A stretch of 64,000 nt of DNA from assembly GCA_009741485.1 (NCBI GenBank), contig CM019227.1:13415655-13479654 (forward strand), given 5' to 3'. The notes under the pieces were generated by a model. That model had not been told where the DNA came from. It saw only the letters and a list, made by a program, of their open reading frames with translations, and ran no database searches. Shown here one piece after another: positions 46,630-58,650 of this stretch (position 1 is the stretch's first letter; each line of letters begins with the position of its first letter). A program made the translations under genes and the position numbers. Origin of the DNA: Malurus cyaneus samueli. Lineage: Eukaryota > Chordata > Aves > Passeriformes > Maluridae.

Positions 46630-48199
46630 CTCCAGTTCTTGGTGTTTAATCACCAGACACCTGTGACTCACAATAAAAACAATTCTCCTTCCCTTCCTTG
46701 GTTTCTTGACCTCAAGTGGGGTCAATTCAAACTTTAAATTCATTCCATGTCTGAGATCTGCCCGTCCTCAGGGGCAGGAGGTGTTCCAGACTGGCCTGAG
46801 GACATTTGCATTCCGAATTCTGGCTCTCAGGGAGCATCTCAGGAGGAGCATCCCCAGGTGGCCCAGTCCTCAGGGCCATGGAGCTGCTGTTCTTCCACCT
46901 GAGAGGAGCTGCTCACCCTGAGGGGTTTTCCCTGCTGGGTATGAAAGCTGAGCAGTGCTGAGCAGCACCAGGAGAGACAATTTCAGTGCCATGATCAATG
47001 GCAGGTTTGCTAAAGCCTCGGATTAGGCAGATACAGATCTAGCAAGAGGCAGCAGAGAAGCATTGAAGGTTTTGCAGCTGTTCTGTGGAAACCCTGCATC
47101 TTTTTTATTAGGATGATAAAATAAATGTGTTAAGTGAGAAGGATGTGTGCTGAAGGCATCACAAAAAGCTCAGCTACTTTAGCAGCAGTAATGGTTCTGC
47201 GTGGAGGGTTTGGGTGCTTAGAGAGAAAGGGTCACTGAGAGATCAGCTCTGTAATGGCACTGAGAGCCTGCAAAGATAAATGGCAGATAGCTGATTTCCT
47301 ACAGATTGCTGATTTCCTAAGACAGATTTCATTCTGAGGCAGTGAAAACAAAATTTTCATAGTCAGAGGATTTTTTACTGAGGTGCAAATTGAAACAGCT
47401 AAACGGTGTTTATGCGTGTGTGTGCATATAAATATGTATCAACTTCCCTTCCTCACTTGACATGATTGCAAAAGAAATTCCCATTCTGACTTTTCACACC
47501 CACATGAGTACAGGAAGAAGGAATTTAAAGGTTGCTTAAATTTATGTATCCACTGTGAAATTCCTGAGTACCGAAAAGTACATTTTGTTGAGGAGACAGG
47601 AGTGCTGTGTAATTTACTGTTTGAGGGCTTCCAACTGAAATGTTACTGTACATGGCACAACACTTTCCACTGAGTGGGAGTTCACCTTGCTTCTCTCTGG
47701 CCAAAAGTTTGCAGTGTTCTTCTCTGTGCATCAGCCACCCTCCACAATGGGATCAGGAACATTTTACTGGCGTTACATAAAAGACAATTAGTGCTCAGCA
47801 GCCCCTGAAACAGCACGAAGGAGCTTCTTGCCTTCAACGGACAGGGATGTGATTGTTTGCTATTAATATTAATAGTACTGCTGTGGGCAATAGATCTTGG
47901 GGGATCTGAGTGGTGTGATATGCGAAATACAGAGCTATGAATCCAATGAATAAAAGAAAGGAGCAGAAACCCCACAGCTGTGACAAACCTTTGTCACCAG
48001 CAGCAGCCTCCTCTCAGGGAGTGTGGTGGCTCAGGAGATGCCAAATCAAATCCCTGAGTGTTTATTGATCAAATCCCTGTGTCAGAGCCTCTCCTTTGGA
48101 AATGCTGCCCTTGCTGGAAAATATACCAGCTTAAAAATTTTGGTTTAACTTCAGTCAAAGATTTTGTTTGCCTTTGCCCTGGGGGAAAGGTTTCTTTCT
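46630..48199. other. Unique non-coding DNA, no gene seen
   Basis: The open frames are short and on both strands. I recognise no repeat or gene before the LTR-like element. Confidence 0.55.
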
Positions 48200-48662
48200 A
48201 GGGCATTGTTCCAGCAGGTGAGGCCTGACAGAGTGAACAACTCAACAGAAGATAAAGACCATCAAAAGCCATCAAGAACTTATCAATGGGCCATCAATGG
48301 AACATCACCATGTGATGTGGTCAGAACACCTGGTCTAGGAAAAGAAAGATAAGAAGGAGTTAATCAGCATCAGAGATGAAGAAATCCAGATCCAATAGGA
48401 ACCCAAATACCTTGAACCAATGCACATTAAACCAATAGAGTTCTATGGGTTTTGACTGTATAAAAGTTTGGGGAAAATCTTGTAAAATTCATGTGTCATA
48501 GAATGATTTTCCCTGCACACCCGGGCTGTGTGTGGATGAGATGATTTCTGTGGCACATCCTGGCCAGAACAACATCCTGGCCAGAAAATAAAGTAATGCC
48601 TTGGCTTTCTAACATTAAAAGTGTTGTTAGACCATTTTTGTTTCTCCTGCAGTTTCGGTGAC
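48200..48662 (+). mobile_element. Candidate solo LTR of an avian endogenous retrovirus
   Basis: The stretch has LTR-style promoter and polyadenylation signals in the right order. Two CCAAT boxes are at 48417-48421 and 48432-48436, TATAAAA is at 48459-48465 and AATAAA is at 48587-48592. A GT/T-rich stretch follows (AGTGTTGTTAG, then TTTTTGTTTCTCCTGCAG) and the end is TTTCGGTGAC. The promoter-to-polyA distance, about 130 bp, suits an LTR. I see no gag, pol or env next to it, so it would be a solo LTR. The exact ends and target-site duplication are uncertain, and the class (K- or L-like) is a guess from its general look. Confidence 0.55.
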
Positions 48663-51366
48663 CCCCTGAGCTGCAGGGGATGTCCCTGTCCCATGGGTGC
48701 TGAGCTCCCCAGATCCTCTCCTGCTTCCCTCAGCCTGTGCTGCTCTCGGACACAGCACAGAGCAGTGGAGCCTCAGGAGCTGAAGCAGCTCTTCTACAGA
48801 GCAGCCTTTCACAGAAACAGGCTCCAAAAACTCAATTAGCCCTGTCCTGGTTTCTCTGGGCTCCTGGGGCAGCCCTGGCTGCAGGAATGCTGGGGATAAT
48901 GGAGGAGATATTGCAAAGGCTCAGGATGAAGCTGAATTCGCGGCCAGGGATACTCACAAAGGATTTCCACATCGTGCAGATTACACATATCAAACTGAAT
49001 TTGGTTTCCTTGCTGCTTGGCACAACTGGCTTATCATCGCGGATGTGTAACTGTAAATAAATAAATACATTTTCCTTATGCTTTGTGGATAAATGTCAGA
49101 AATTTGACTTCTCTGTCTTGGAGAGCAAGGCCCACGGATGATTATACCGCAAAAAAACATATGTCAAAGAAAATGTTTCATAGCTCCAGCCCTGACTGAA
49201 TTAACAGGCATCTCAAAAGGCTGCAGTCACTGTTTGAATTTCTTTCATGCTACCAGTTTTTAAAAGAAAATTTTATGACAGCAAAACAACAGACTTCATT
49301 TGCCACAAGTCTGGAAAACAGAATGAAAGGATTGAGAAGAAAGAGAAAATACCAAGGATGACACAGCAGCAGCTCTGGCTCTCCTGAATTCACTGGTGCC
49401 AGTTATGTCAGGCCAGCTCTTCCCCCTTTAAATTAAAGACTACGTTTTGTCTTAGAATAACTAAATTTTCCAGAATACATGCACTGGGAAAGCCAGGCTG
49501 AATTTTTTTGGAAAGGATAAGGGTCAGGGTAATATTTAGACAGCCTAGAACCCACCCAGTGTCCATGCCCAGGGCTGCTGACTGACCAGCTCCGAGGCTG
49601 TAGGGCACAGACAGTGCTCAACTCTGGGACTGAATGGAATTTATTCCAGCCCTGAGCCCAAATATTGTCATTAGTGGGACTGCCAATATTTGGGTAAATG
49701 GATATCTTTTCCCTGAGGTATCCCTGTCCAAACATTTGTGTGCAAACAGCATCAGCCAGAGCTTCCCATCTTTTCTGTCTCTGTGGAAATTGTGTGCCCA
49801 GAGCAGCCCTGGAGCCTGGCTGTGGCTCAGCCCCATCCACACTGCTCCCTCTCCACCCTGATCCTGAGCAAAGACTGACCTTCATGGGCAGGAGGGAGTG
49901 CTTTCATTTAGAAAATGTGCAGTGCTGTAATAAACTTCATCTTTATTAGCTGCTGCACACAGAGCAAAGTTTGCAGTAATTGCACCTTGACTCGATAGAT
50001 TAAAAGGGAATAAAATCACTTTACATTTGCCCTTGATATAGAGCATAAAGAAAGAATCTGCATATAAAGAATTTAGTAGTGCTTATGAAACCTAAAAGCT
50101 GAGTTCAGAGAAAGTTGTGCCAAGATCAGGAACATCCAAATGCGTCCCCAGATATTCTCAGATCTGCAGCTGACACCAAAAAGGACTTTAATGTAAAAAC
50201 TCAACAGCCATCATGAGCGTGGTTCAAAATCACCATTTTTGTTGAAACAACTCAAATTGGTGAGTGTGGCAAGCCCCACTGTGTGCTCTGCTGGGACAGA
50301 GGCTGGGAGAGAGGAATGTAAGAGCCCTGTCCCAGCCCCATCACCATCCTGCACCTCTACCATCAGTGGCAGGGCAGTCAGAATGGTTTGGTCACAGATG
50401 GGCAGATTTTGTTCAAAGAATTGCTCCTGATTTCTGTGAGTAATGTGTTTTCTCCGGACTTCATCCTGCAGCAACTGCCCCATAAATCACGCCCAAGAGA
50501 AAACGTTCAGAAAAGCAACCAAAAGCTCTACAGCTTCAGCTTTTGCTAACCATTGTCAAGGATCTATACACATGCACTACACATACAAATGCTGTATCTT
50601 CAACTTGTTTGATCATCCAGTTTTGGTAAATGTTTCAAGCAAAGGTAAAATAGCCACCTTTTTTGTCTGTTTGCCTCAAGTCACATTCTGTTGTATCTGC
50701 TCATGTGTCTGTCATTAAATAGGAGAGATGGTATTTGCATCATTTTTCTTGGTTTTTATCTCAATTCCTCTCCTCTTTATTATGATCACTGTTATTATTA
50801 ATACTGGTATTATATTTTTATTTGGTTTCAATTATTAAACAGTTCTTATATCAACCCATGAGTTTTACTGTTTTTTTCCAGTTCTGCTCCCCATCCCACC
50901 TGTGGGGAGGGAGCACACGAATGGTGCTGAGCTCCCAGTTGGGTTAAACCATGACAAGAGGATTTTGAAATAACCTGTGATGCTCACACCTTGCTCTGCT
51001 CTGCTTTTCTTTGTAGTTACACAACTCTGCTCTAACCTTTCCTTTTGGAAATATTCACAGGGGTTAAATTCCACTAGCAACCCATCTTCAAACATATTAG
51101 CTCTCTTTTTAAATCCTGGCTCTTCAGAAAGCTTTTCCTAAGCCTTTGTGTTAGAATCAAGGGTCTGAATGTGGCAAAATGGCTTGATAAATGTTAACAT
51201 TTGGCTTTTTTTAAATATGAGGCCCAGTCCTTAATTGTCAATGATTCTCACTAGCCTTTCAAGGACACAAAAGTCCATTTTTGTGTTGAAAATGTAACTC
51301 CTGGATCCACCCTTATCAGAAAGCTGTATTTGCTTCACATTTTTAATGAACATATCAGAGATCTAA
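48663..51366. other. Unique non-coding DNA, no gene seen
   Basis: I support no gene. A short TAAATAAATAAAT run lies near 49054-49066. 50750-50850 is strongly AT-rich. Open frames overlap on both strands and are unrecognisable. Confidence 0.55.
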
Positions 51367-51723
51367 TTGCTTCAAGCAAAGGAAAGCAACCAATTCTGTA
51401 ATGTCAAAACTTTGCTTTTTTACAGAGAAGTAATGGATTATATCAGAAAAAGGCCCATTTTTCCTGCTCCAAAAACTCCTAAACCAACAAGTGAAAAAAA
51501 CCCACCCACTAACAAAAAATCGGAACCAAATCCTCTCAGTTCACTTCGTTCTGTGGTTCAAATGATCAGAAACAACAACATCACACATCTTCTGGTCTAT
51601 ACCTCCCTGGCTGCTCTAATTAATAGTGGCCCGAGGCAGTATTTATTTCTTAGCTCCCGAGATAATAGGTTATTGATTGATCTGGGAGCTAATGGCCAAG
51701 GTTATGTCTCACACAAGAAGTGA
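51367..51723 (+). other. Open 118-codon stretch over a candidate conserved element
   Basis: A plus-strand frame stays open for 118 codons and ends in TGA after CACAAGAAG. The first half is basic and proline-rich (around RPIFPAPKTPKPTSEKNPPT) and the second half is hydrophobic. I recognise no family and see no supporting gene structure. The DNA from about 51590 to 51710 has stacked AT-rich cores (CTAATTAATAG near 51618, GGTTATTGATTGATC near 51668), so a conserved regulatory element is the more likely reading. Confidence 0.2.
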
Positions 51724-52389
51724 TTGTGTGGATTGAAGTCCATCATTGATCCTGTTCCCGCACACTCAGGGGGATCATGCATTTAACTGTCACATAAATA
51801 AGAACAAAAGACCCTTAATGACATTTATTGACTTCCAGAGCTGTGATTCCTCTCTTGGACCCACCACCAGCTGCTGTGGTAGCCCACAGCTTGCCACTGG
51901 CTTGGGTCTGGTGTTTTCATTTCAGCTGATCTGGATTTCACAGCCTGTTCATCCTGTGGCCATCCCAGCACAGCACAGAAATTCAGGGGCCACGAGAGGA
52001 AGGAAACAGCCAAAGAAGTGCTTTGAAGGACTGGAAAAGGTTTGGAAGAGATTGAAATGAGAAATGAAAGGAGGCAGAAATGCAGCATGGAATTGAATGT
52101 GAATATTGAACAGAAAGCAGGTGATTGGAACTGCAGGACTGGGCACAGCTTAGAGCATCCACTCTAATGAAAGCTTCAGCAGCATGAAATCTGCTCTCAG
52201 TGCAGAATATTCGGTGGAAAATGTTTGTTTTGGTTACATCACTCTGGCTGTTCCAAATCTAAATGTCCAGAGCTGAAAACCTTATTGAAACATGTAATTC
52301 TGAAATGTGTTTCACCAACATGGAGGGTTCAAGGATTTGATACAGTTCTGCAAGATGGTTTGAGTTCCTCTGAATTGGGACATTCAGAA
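51724..52389. other. Unique non-coding DNA, no gene seen
   Basis: The open frames are short and unrecognisable, and I see no repeat. Confidence 0.5.
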
Positions 52390-52485
52390 TCGGAAATGGT
52401 CAGGCAAAACAAGAAAATTACCGAAACCAAAACCATTTGGGGGAAAAACACCAAAAAACCAAAAACCAAAATACAAGGAAGTTGA
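52390..52485. repeat. A/C-rich asymmetric tract
   Basis: The plus strand is made mostly of AAACC/AAAAACC-type words (for example CACCAAAAAACCAAAAACC) with almost no T after 52437. It resembles the tract at 56928-56995 and, in complement, that at 58500-58650. Confidence 0.7.
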
Positions 52486-52721
52486 ATAATTTGAAATATC
52501 TGCTTTGTTTATATGCAACCCAGCATTAAAAGGACTATTTTATCTCAAAATAGTTTGAACTGTTCTAATGCCTGCCAGAAACAGTTCCTGTACTGTTCAT
52601 TCCTCTACCCATTCATACCTGTATATTTAATTACATTAATTTAGTCTCTATGAGGTGTCCTCTGGAGACTGACACTGAAAAACAAATGCAGAAAAGGGCC
52701 TGACTCTGTTTTGCAGCCTTG

Positions 52722-52759
52722 TGTCAGTGTTTCTGAGAATTGTCAGTGTTTCTGAGAAT
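52722..52759. repeat. 19-bp tandem duplication
   Basis: Two perfect adjacent copies of TGTCAGTGTTTCTGAGAAT (52722-52740 and 52741-52759). Confidence 0.95.
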
Positions 52760-55700
52760 TGCCATTTGTGTTTTTTTTTGGCCACTGATTTTCCCAGCTA
52801 TGTAAGTCCCTTTCACACCATTCTGCCTGGCCCTGCCCATCCCCATTCCTGTGTGCATTCACAGCCTTTTGGAGACTGTCTGCTCACTTATTTATTGTTT
52901 TTAATTTGCCACAGCAGCTTGGGAAATAATCTCACCTCCAGTGTCCCCAAATTTTCTCTGCCTTTTCTGAGCTTTAACTGAACCTCTGTTTTTCAGGTGC
53001 TTGCCCAGCCCAGTCAGAATTCCTCAGTTTGCTTGTTCACCTCCATTTAATTTCCAGGGAAGACTCTGCTTATGAAGGTACATGATGGGAGCCTAAAAAG
53101 CTATTAATTTATTTGACATAAAAGCATTTTGGAACTGTGCTGCTCAGTGGCACATGAACCTTGTTTTTATTAAGTCATGTAATGGGGAAAAAACTAATAT
53201 CAAACCCAAGGAAAAGCATTAAAAAGCTGATTTGCCTTAAGGTACAGAAGCTCCTGAAAAGCATGGTATTTTCTCCTCTTTCAACTATTACAGGGAAATA
53301 GCATTTTTATTCTCTCATTTATGTCAGTTAGGATAGCTAATGATATATATTACTACAAGAGCCAGAGCCAGCCTCATCTCACCTTAGCATTACATTCCCT
53401 TCTTTGCATCCAGCACCAATTTTCCCACTGTTATGTGCCATCCAAACAATTTCAGATACAGTTTCGATTACAGGAAATAATAGGAATCTTGAGGAGGTGT
53501 AAATGCCCGAATATTTTAGCATGCCTGTCCTGCTCAGCTGCAGGCTCCGTTTGCATTTCCAGGGAAGGAGCTGGAGGTGCTCATCCTCCTTCCATCGAGC
53601 AGCTTTTAAAGGTTTTTTTGTGCAGTGCTGAGAGGTTAAATGTTATCTACAAGCATGGGAGAGAGGATGCCTCGCTGTTTAATTGTGCACTTTCACCAGA
53701 AGTGCCCATTAAGGGACAATGTCTGCTTTATTTCCTCTGGATGCAGCACAAACCAAACAGTGGCTGCAATGCTGAGCCCCAAACCCAAATATGGAATTTT
53801 TGTTCCTTGATATTGTATTTTTTAGCTCAGGTTTTGGCAGGCCATGCTTGTTAATGAAGCATTTCCAAATGGATGTCTGTGGTTTCAACAAAGCCAATGC
53901 TTTGGGGGGAATAGTCTGCAGTGTGGAAAGGAATTAGATAGATTTTGTAGGAGTAATTAATTGAAATTAAATGCACTGAGTATTTATTACTGGCTGTGCT
54001 GTTGCCTGACTATCAAATCTCTCTGCAGAACTCTACAATTTTTAACACTGAGGATCTTCTTATGAGCCTCCTTTTGGGTTTCTAATAATAAATTTAAAAT
54101 TCCCTTTTTTGCTTTGGGATCTGGATTTAAATGAAGTAACGTCATAAAAGACAAGTGCTCTGAAACAGATGAGCCTAATTTAATTTAAGGTTAAAAAAAA
54201 TCCTGCTCTGAATTTCATGATTGGGTGCAAAGACATGTGTCAGCACAAAGTCCCTGGGATCTATTCAGGGATACATGCAAAATGCAAGACTATTTCCACG
54301 AGTGCTTGCGTTGCTAATAGACCTCTTAAAAATAGTATAATGGAGATTGAGGTTTGTATCCGAACACTCTGTGCTATTTATCTCTGGCAGCTGCACCTGT
54401 TTTTTGCATTAATCTCCTTGGAGAAAGTGCAATAAAGAACTGAGAGTTCAGTGAGGCTCTGGAATGAGAGCAGTGGGGCACCCGAGTGCTCCAGAAAGGG
54501 CCAAACCTTGTCAGGATAAGGCTTTTTTTTTAAAGGAAAGCAAAGAGAAATTGCCTAAATGCAAAAAGCACCAGGATCCTCACAGAGCATGAGAACAGGC
54601 TGGGTGATGTGATTTGATACCAGCCAGCTACATCAGCAGGTATTATTCTCATTTCAATTACCTGTTCTTCTAAATGAAAGGCCCATTTCTGGATGCTTTA
54701 AAATGCTGAAAAAAAAAATCTGTGTTTGTGGAGGTGAAATGTGCCATGTAGAGGTGAAATAGATCAGATAATAAAACAGGAAAAAAATACTCAGCTATAA
54801 AGCAAAACAAACCTTTTTCTATTTTTTTTCAGCAAGCAACATGTTTCTCTAAATAATGCATTAGCTGCTTTTCATTTTTCAAATTAGAGTCTATTATTTT
54901 CAACTTGCTATCACTCAGTACAGCTTGGATATTTTTAAATACTTTATAATCATGAACCTAAAAGATGTTGGCATGGTAAGAAGCTTAACAGCAATAAAAC
55001 GAATGTAAGTGGAAAGGTAGAACAGATGAGAAGCAGCAGCAAGGCTTTTTATGATAGTAATCTAATTTTAAAATAGCTCCTCATTTCTATGCAAAAAGGT
55101 ATTTGTGGAGTTGCTTCCCACACACCTGCTGGGCTGTGGAGCAGGAGGAGCTGTGGGTGAAGGACAGGAGAACCCTGAGCTCCTGCAGGAGCCTGGAGAG
55201 CCCTGGGCTTTTCTGGAATTGCTGAGGAGCCATCGCTGATCAAACGGGGCTTGCACAGGGACAGGAGCCTGATTCTGCCAGAATTCAGGAGGAAAAGGTG
55301 TTTAGACATAAATGAAATACAGAATGGAGAAGGGTGCAGGAGTCCAGGCTGCTGTGCCACCCCAGCCCCTCTGTCAGGTTTTCCCTCCTGACCCCACCCA
55401 GATCATTTTTGTGTTTGAGCCCTGACCTCCTCCCACCCAAACCCAGTCCATGTGCACTCTCTGCTTTGTTTTTATAACAGTTTTCCTTCATCTGCCATAT
55501 CACACGAATTTCCATTACATAATACCTTTTTACATTTAATGGTAATACATAATTTATTTACCTCACGTGAACATGTTATTATTTTCTTTTAATAGTTATT
55601 CAGTAATACCATTGAAAAATCTTCTTCTTAGGTGAAAATCATAATTTTCTATACCTTTACTGTAATATTGCTGCAGCAATTGCTGAATGAATGCATTGCA

Positions 55701-56734
55701 ATGAAGCAGAAAGTAAAACAAGTGCCAAAAAAAAAAAAGAATCTAAAAAAAAAAAAAAAAGGAAAAAGTCTTTAATATTTTGGAATCAACCTTACAAAAT
55801 TGGGAAAAATACTTGGGATATTATTTTAGAAAGGGGAAATTATAATAAAACACATAGTTAACTTTGTTAAGAATAGGGGATTTTGTAATCTGAGAGACAC
55901 TCAAGTGACTATGATGACAAGCAGGCAATAATTTTTTTTTCTGAGAAAATACCCACAGAGGTGACCTCTCTGTCAGAGTAAGGGCAGTTTCCCACATTAT
56001 AATATGATTCTTCTCTCCAGAAAGACTGAAATTCTCCAGAGCAGTGCTTATGTCCTGCTGTGCAGAATAGATCATTTTGACCACAGTAACCTTTTCACAA
56101 ATGGAAGCACTCCATTCACAAAGGAATGTTTATGAGTGATGTGCTTCCTTCCACCATTTATTACTAAAGGCTAAACTGTAGTGGATCCCTTTGCAACTGC
56201 ATTTCAAACCTGGCACATAAAATATTCTGCTTTATTCTATTACATGATTTACCACTTGTATCCAAATTGAATGTATATATACATTTTTAAATACCATTAA
56301 TTTTGCATGCTCACTTTGCACTGACACACAGCTTATTAAGTTTTACACATCTGCTTTTTTTACAGCCTTTCTCTGAAATATCACAAATGCTGATTTTTGA
56401 CACGATCTCTGCTCACTAATTTGATGGGCAGTGGCATTCAGTTGCAAAGTCCCTCCTGAGCTCCCAGCTGCCTGCAATCCTTTGTGCCTGTGGAGAGATG
56501 TCAGTGTGATCCATGGGCTTTTGTTGACTGACTTGGAGGAATTTTTTTTTCCCTAAATCATTGGAAAAGTCTCCTCTGCTGGTCTTTCTTGCTCCAGGGC
56601 AGGGACAGCTGCAGAAGTGCTGCCAGGAGTTACAGGGTCTGCAACCTGCAAATCCTCTCTTACACCCATTTCCCTCAGCTGAGCTTCCCTCTGTCCATGC
56701 ACTGAGCTCACTCACAGCTCTGGTGCGTCCACAG
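52760..56734. other. Unique AT-rich non-coding DNA with regulatory texture
   Basis: I recognise no gene. The 177-codon plus-strand frame at 53321-53854 has no recognisable domain. 53930-54440 is repeat-free and carries several motif-like sites: GAGTAATTAATTG near 53951, a CRE-like AACGTCA near 54139 and the E-box pair listed separately. A-rich tracts lie at 55727-55761. Confidence 0.55.
54374..54399 (+). promoter_or_regulatory. MEF2-like site next to a double E-box
   Basis: CTATTTAT (54374-54381, one mismatch short of a full MEF2 site) is followed six bases later by CAGCTG (54388-54393) and directly abutting CACCTG (54394-54399). The E-boxes are the type bound by MyoD, Twist or Snail-family factors. 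The pairing is typical of muscle or mesenchymal enhancers but short enough to arise by chance. Confidence 0.25.
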
Positions 56735-56815
56735 CATCCTCTGGGGAGCAGGATTTATCAGCAGCCCCCCCTATTTATCATCCTCTGGGGAGCAGGATTT
56801 ATCAGCAGCCCCTCC
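56735..56815. repeat. 44-bp tandem duplication
   Basis: CATCCTCTGGGGAGCAGGAT starts at 56735 and again at 56779, followed both times by TTATCAGCAGCCCC. The second copy is slightly shorter. It is a small recent tandem duplication. Confidence 0.93.
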
Positions 56816-56927
56816 CAAGCCATCAGAGCACAGAGCTCCTGTGCTGGGAACAATGATGGGGATCTCATTTTCCCAGGTTTATTTGTCAGTTCCTATGAAA
56901 GGGTTGCTTTGGAGAATGTTCATGGCA

Positions 56928-56996
56928 AAAAAACACCAAAAAAACCCACCAAAAACCAAAAAAACCCCAACCACAAAAACCTCACAAAAAATTTTT
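56928..56996. repeat. A/C-rich asymmetric tract
   Basis: The plus strand is a run of AAAAAACCC, ACCAAAAACC and AAAACCCCAACC words with almost no G or T, ending in AATTTTTTAAAA. It resembles 52437-52485 and the complement of 58500-58650. Confidence 0.8.
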
Positions 56997-57137
56997 TAAA
57001 AAGCTTTATATTAGGTAAAGAAAACAAAATCTTACTTTGGTACTGACTGCAGTAAAATCTATGAATAAATACAAATATTTGATGTGCTCCTGCCCCTGCC
57101 AGGTGGTCATTGCAGCTGAGCTGGGCTGGCCAATGCT

Positions 57138-57171
57138 CCTGGAAGGTCCAGGTATTCCTGGAAGGTCCAGG
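57138..57171. repeat. Short tandem duplication (TCCTGGAAGGTCCAGG)
   Basis: Two nearly adjacent copies of TCCTGGAAGGTCCAGG separated by TAT. It includes the palindromic core CTGGAAGGTCCAG, which is imperfect. Confidence 0.85.
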
Positions 57172-57840
57172 CTCAGCAGGAACCAGCAGCCTGGTGCCAC
57201 CCCAGTTAAATTTTCCCCTGCCCAGGCTGCATCAAGAGCCAAACTGGAGCCACCGTCTCCATTCGAGTGCGGTTCTTGCTTAAAGGCACAACACAATTAG
57301 TCTGCTGTCACATGCAATTAGTTACCACCGTGTTGGCACATCTTGTAAAGCTTTTTTTCCTTAGCTTATGTGCAGCTAATTGGCCCTGGATTCTGCACCA
57401 CGGGCGTTTCTGCTGCGAGGGGACGGTCCCTGCTGCAGGAGGGGAGGGCATTTTCAGCACAGACTCGGAGGGCAGCTGTGACATCTCAAATCAAGGATGG
57501 GTTATGTGATCAGGACTGCAAGAAAGAATGAGCAGGGTCCGATTTCTCGGGACTTTCTTAGTGACCTCGAGGCACTTTTCTCTGCAGTGAGGTCCTGCTT
57601 TCTCCTTGGCCTCACAGGTCCGAAAGAAGTCTCTGGATTGCTCACAGCATCAGAACAACAACTTTTTTTTTTTTACCAGGAATCAATTAATGCACCTGCC
57701 AAGGACTTCAGGTTTCTTTCAGCTATTGCAAATGTTCATCACATGTGAGCCCTCACAAACTTCTCTCGGATTGCCTGAGCTGTGAAATCCCCACGGCATT
57801 GCCTCACAGTGCAATTCATAGGAATAAATTAGCTCTGAGC

Positions 57841-58015
57841 TAAGGTAATACAGACCTTATTTGACCTCAGCATATGAAGATAATGTTGTGATGCCATTAC
57901 CATAATAACACCATGGGCACGCTGTTATCACCGTGTAACAGCAGACAATTACCACCTGTTGGAACCTGCCAGGTTAACCCCAGAGCACTCATTAAAATCA
58001 CCATGAAACGCTCAT
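57841..58015. promoter_or_regulatory. Candidate conserved regulatory element
   Basis: Repeat-free sequence with an unusual run of possible binding sites: TTTGACCTCA (nuclear-receptor half-site type) near 57860, GATAATG near 57878, and ACAATTACC directly followed by CACCTGTTGG (homeodomain core 57947-57951, E-box 57953-57958). AACCTGCCAGGTTAA near 57963 contains an imperfect palindrome. The pattern suggests an enhancer, but conservation cannot be judged here. Confidence 0.28.
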
Positions 58016-58497
58016 TTCTCTACTGAGGTGCCTTCACCTGAGCACGGAGCAGGTGCATTTCTCCATATCAGCCACAGAAACTGTGAATTGGGCTTTGTGT
58101 ACAAGAGGAAAGAGCAGAAGTGTGAGCTAATGGGGTGGTGCAGGGCTGCCAGCGGGGTCAGACACACATAAAGCAGTGAATGGAGCAGGAAAGCTGGGCT
58201 TGGTGCTGTGGCCAAAGCAGAGGGAATTTTAGAAATGAAAGAACTGCCGGGCTGTGGCAGAGGTCCCTGATGATGGGCTCGCTGGGGAGGTGCAGCTGCC
58301 AATTCTAACCAAAATGTGGGGGATGATTTAACAAATGCACGGTGCTGTGAGATGTGAGTGCAGTGGTGGAAGCCAAATGGGAGGAAAATGGCCAGCATCT
58401 CCCCACAGAGTGCCTTGGATTGTCTACCAAACTTTCAGAGCACTCTGGTCTGGATCGCAGGAAACAGTAATTGTTCCAGCTCACCGTAAAACCATGG

Positions 58498-58650
58498 CGT
58501 TGTGTTGGTTTTTTTGGTTTTGTTTTGGTGGGGGGGTTGGTTGTTTTGTTGTTGTTTTTTGTTTGTTTGTTTTTTTTTTCTTTCTGGTTGTTTGGGGGTT
58601 TTGTTTGATTTTTTACGTTTGGTTTGGGTTTTGGTTTTTGTGGGGTTTAT
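58498..58650. repeat. T/G-rich strand-asymmetric tract
   Basis: About 150 bp of the plus strand contain almost only T and G (GTTGGTTTTTTTGG, GGTGGGGGGGTTGG, TTGTTTGTTTG, GTTTGGTTTGGG). It creates a 105-codon open frame of Phe/Trp/Gly/Val residues that is clearly a composition artefact. Confidence 0.9.

Noticed and set aside
47525..47975. Overlapping minus-strand frames before the LTR, considered as retroviral remnants
   Set aside because: No retroviral protein motif is visible and the frames are short. Nothing links them to the LTR-like element.
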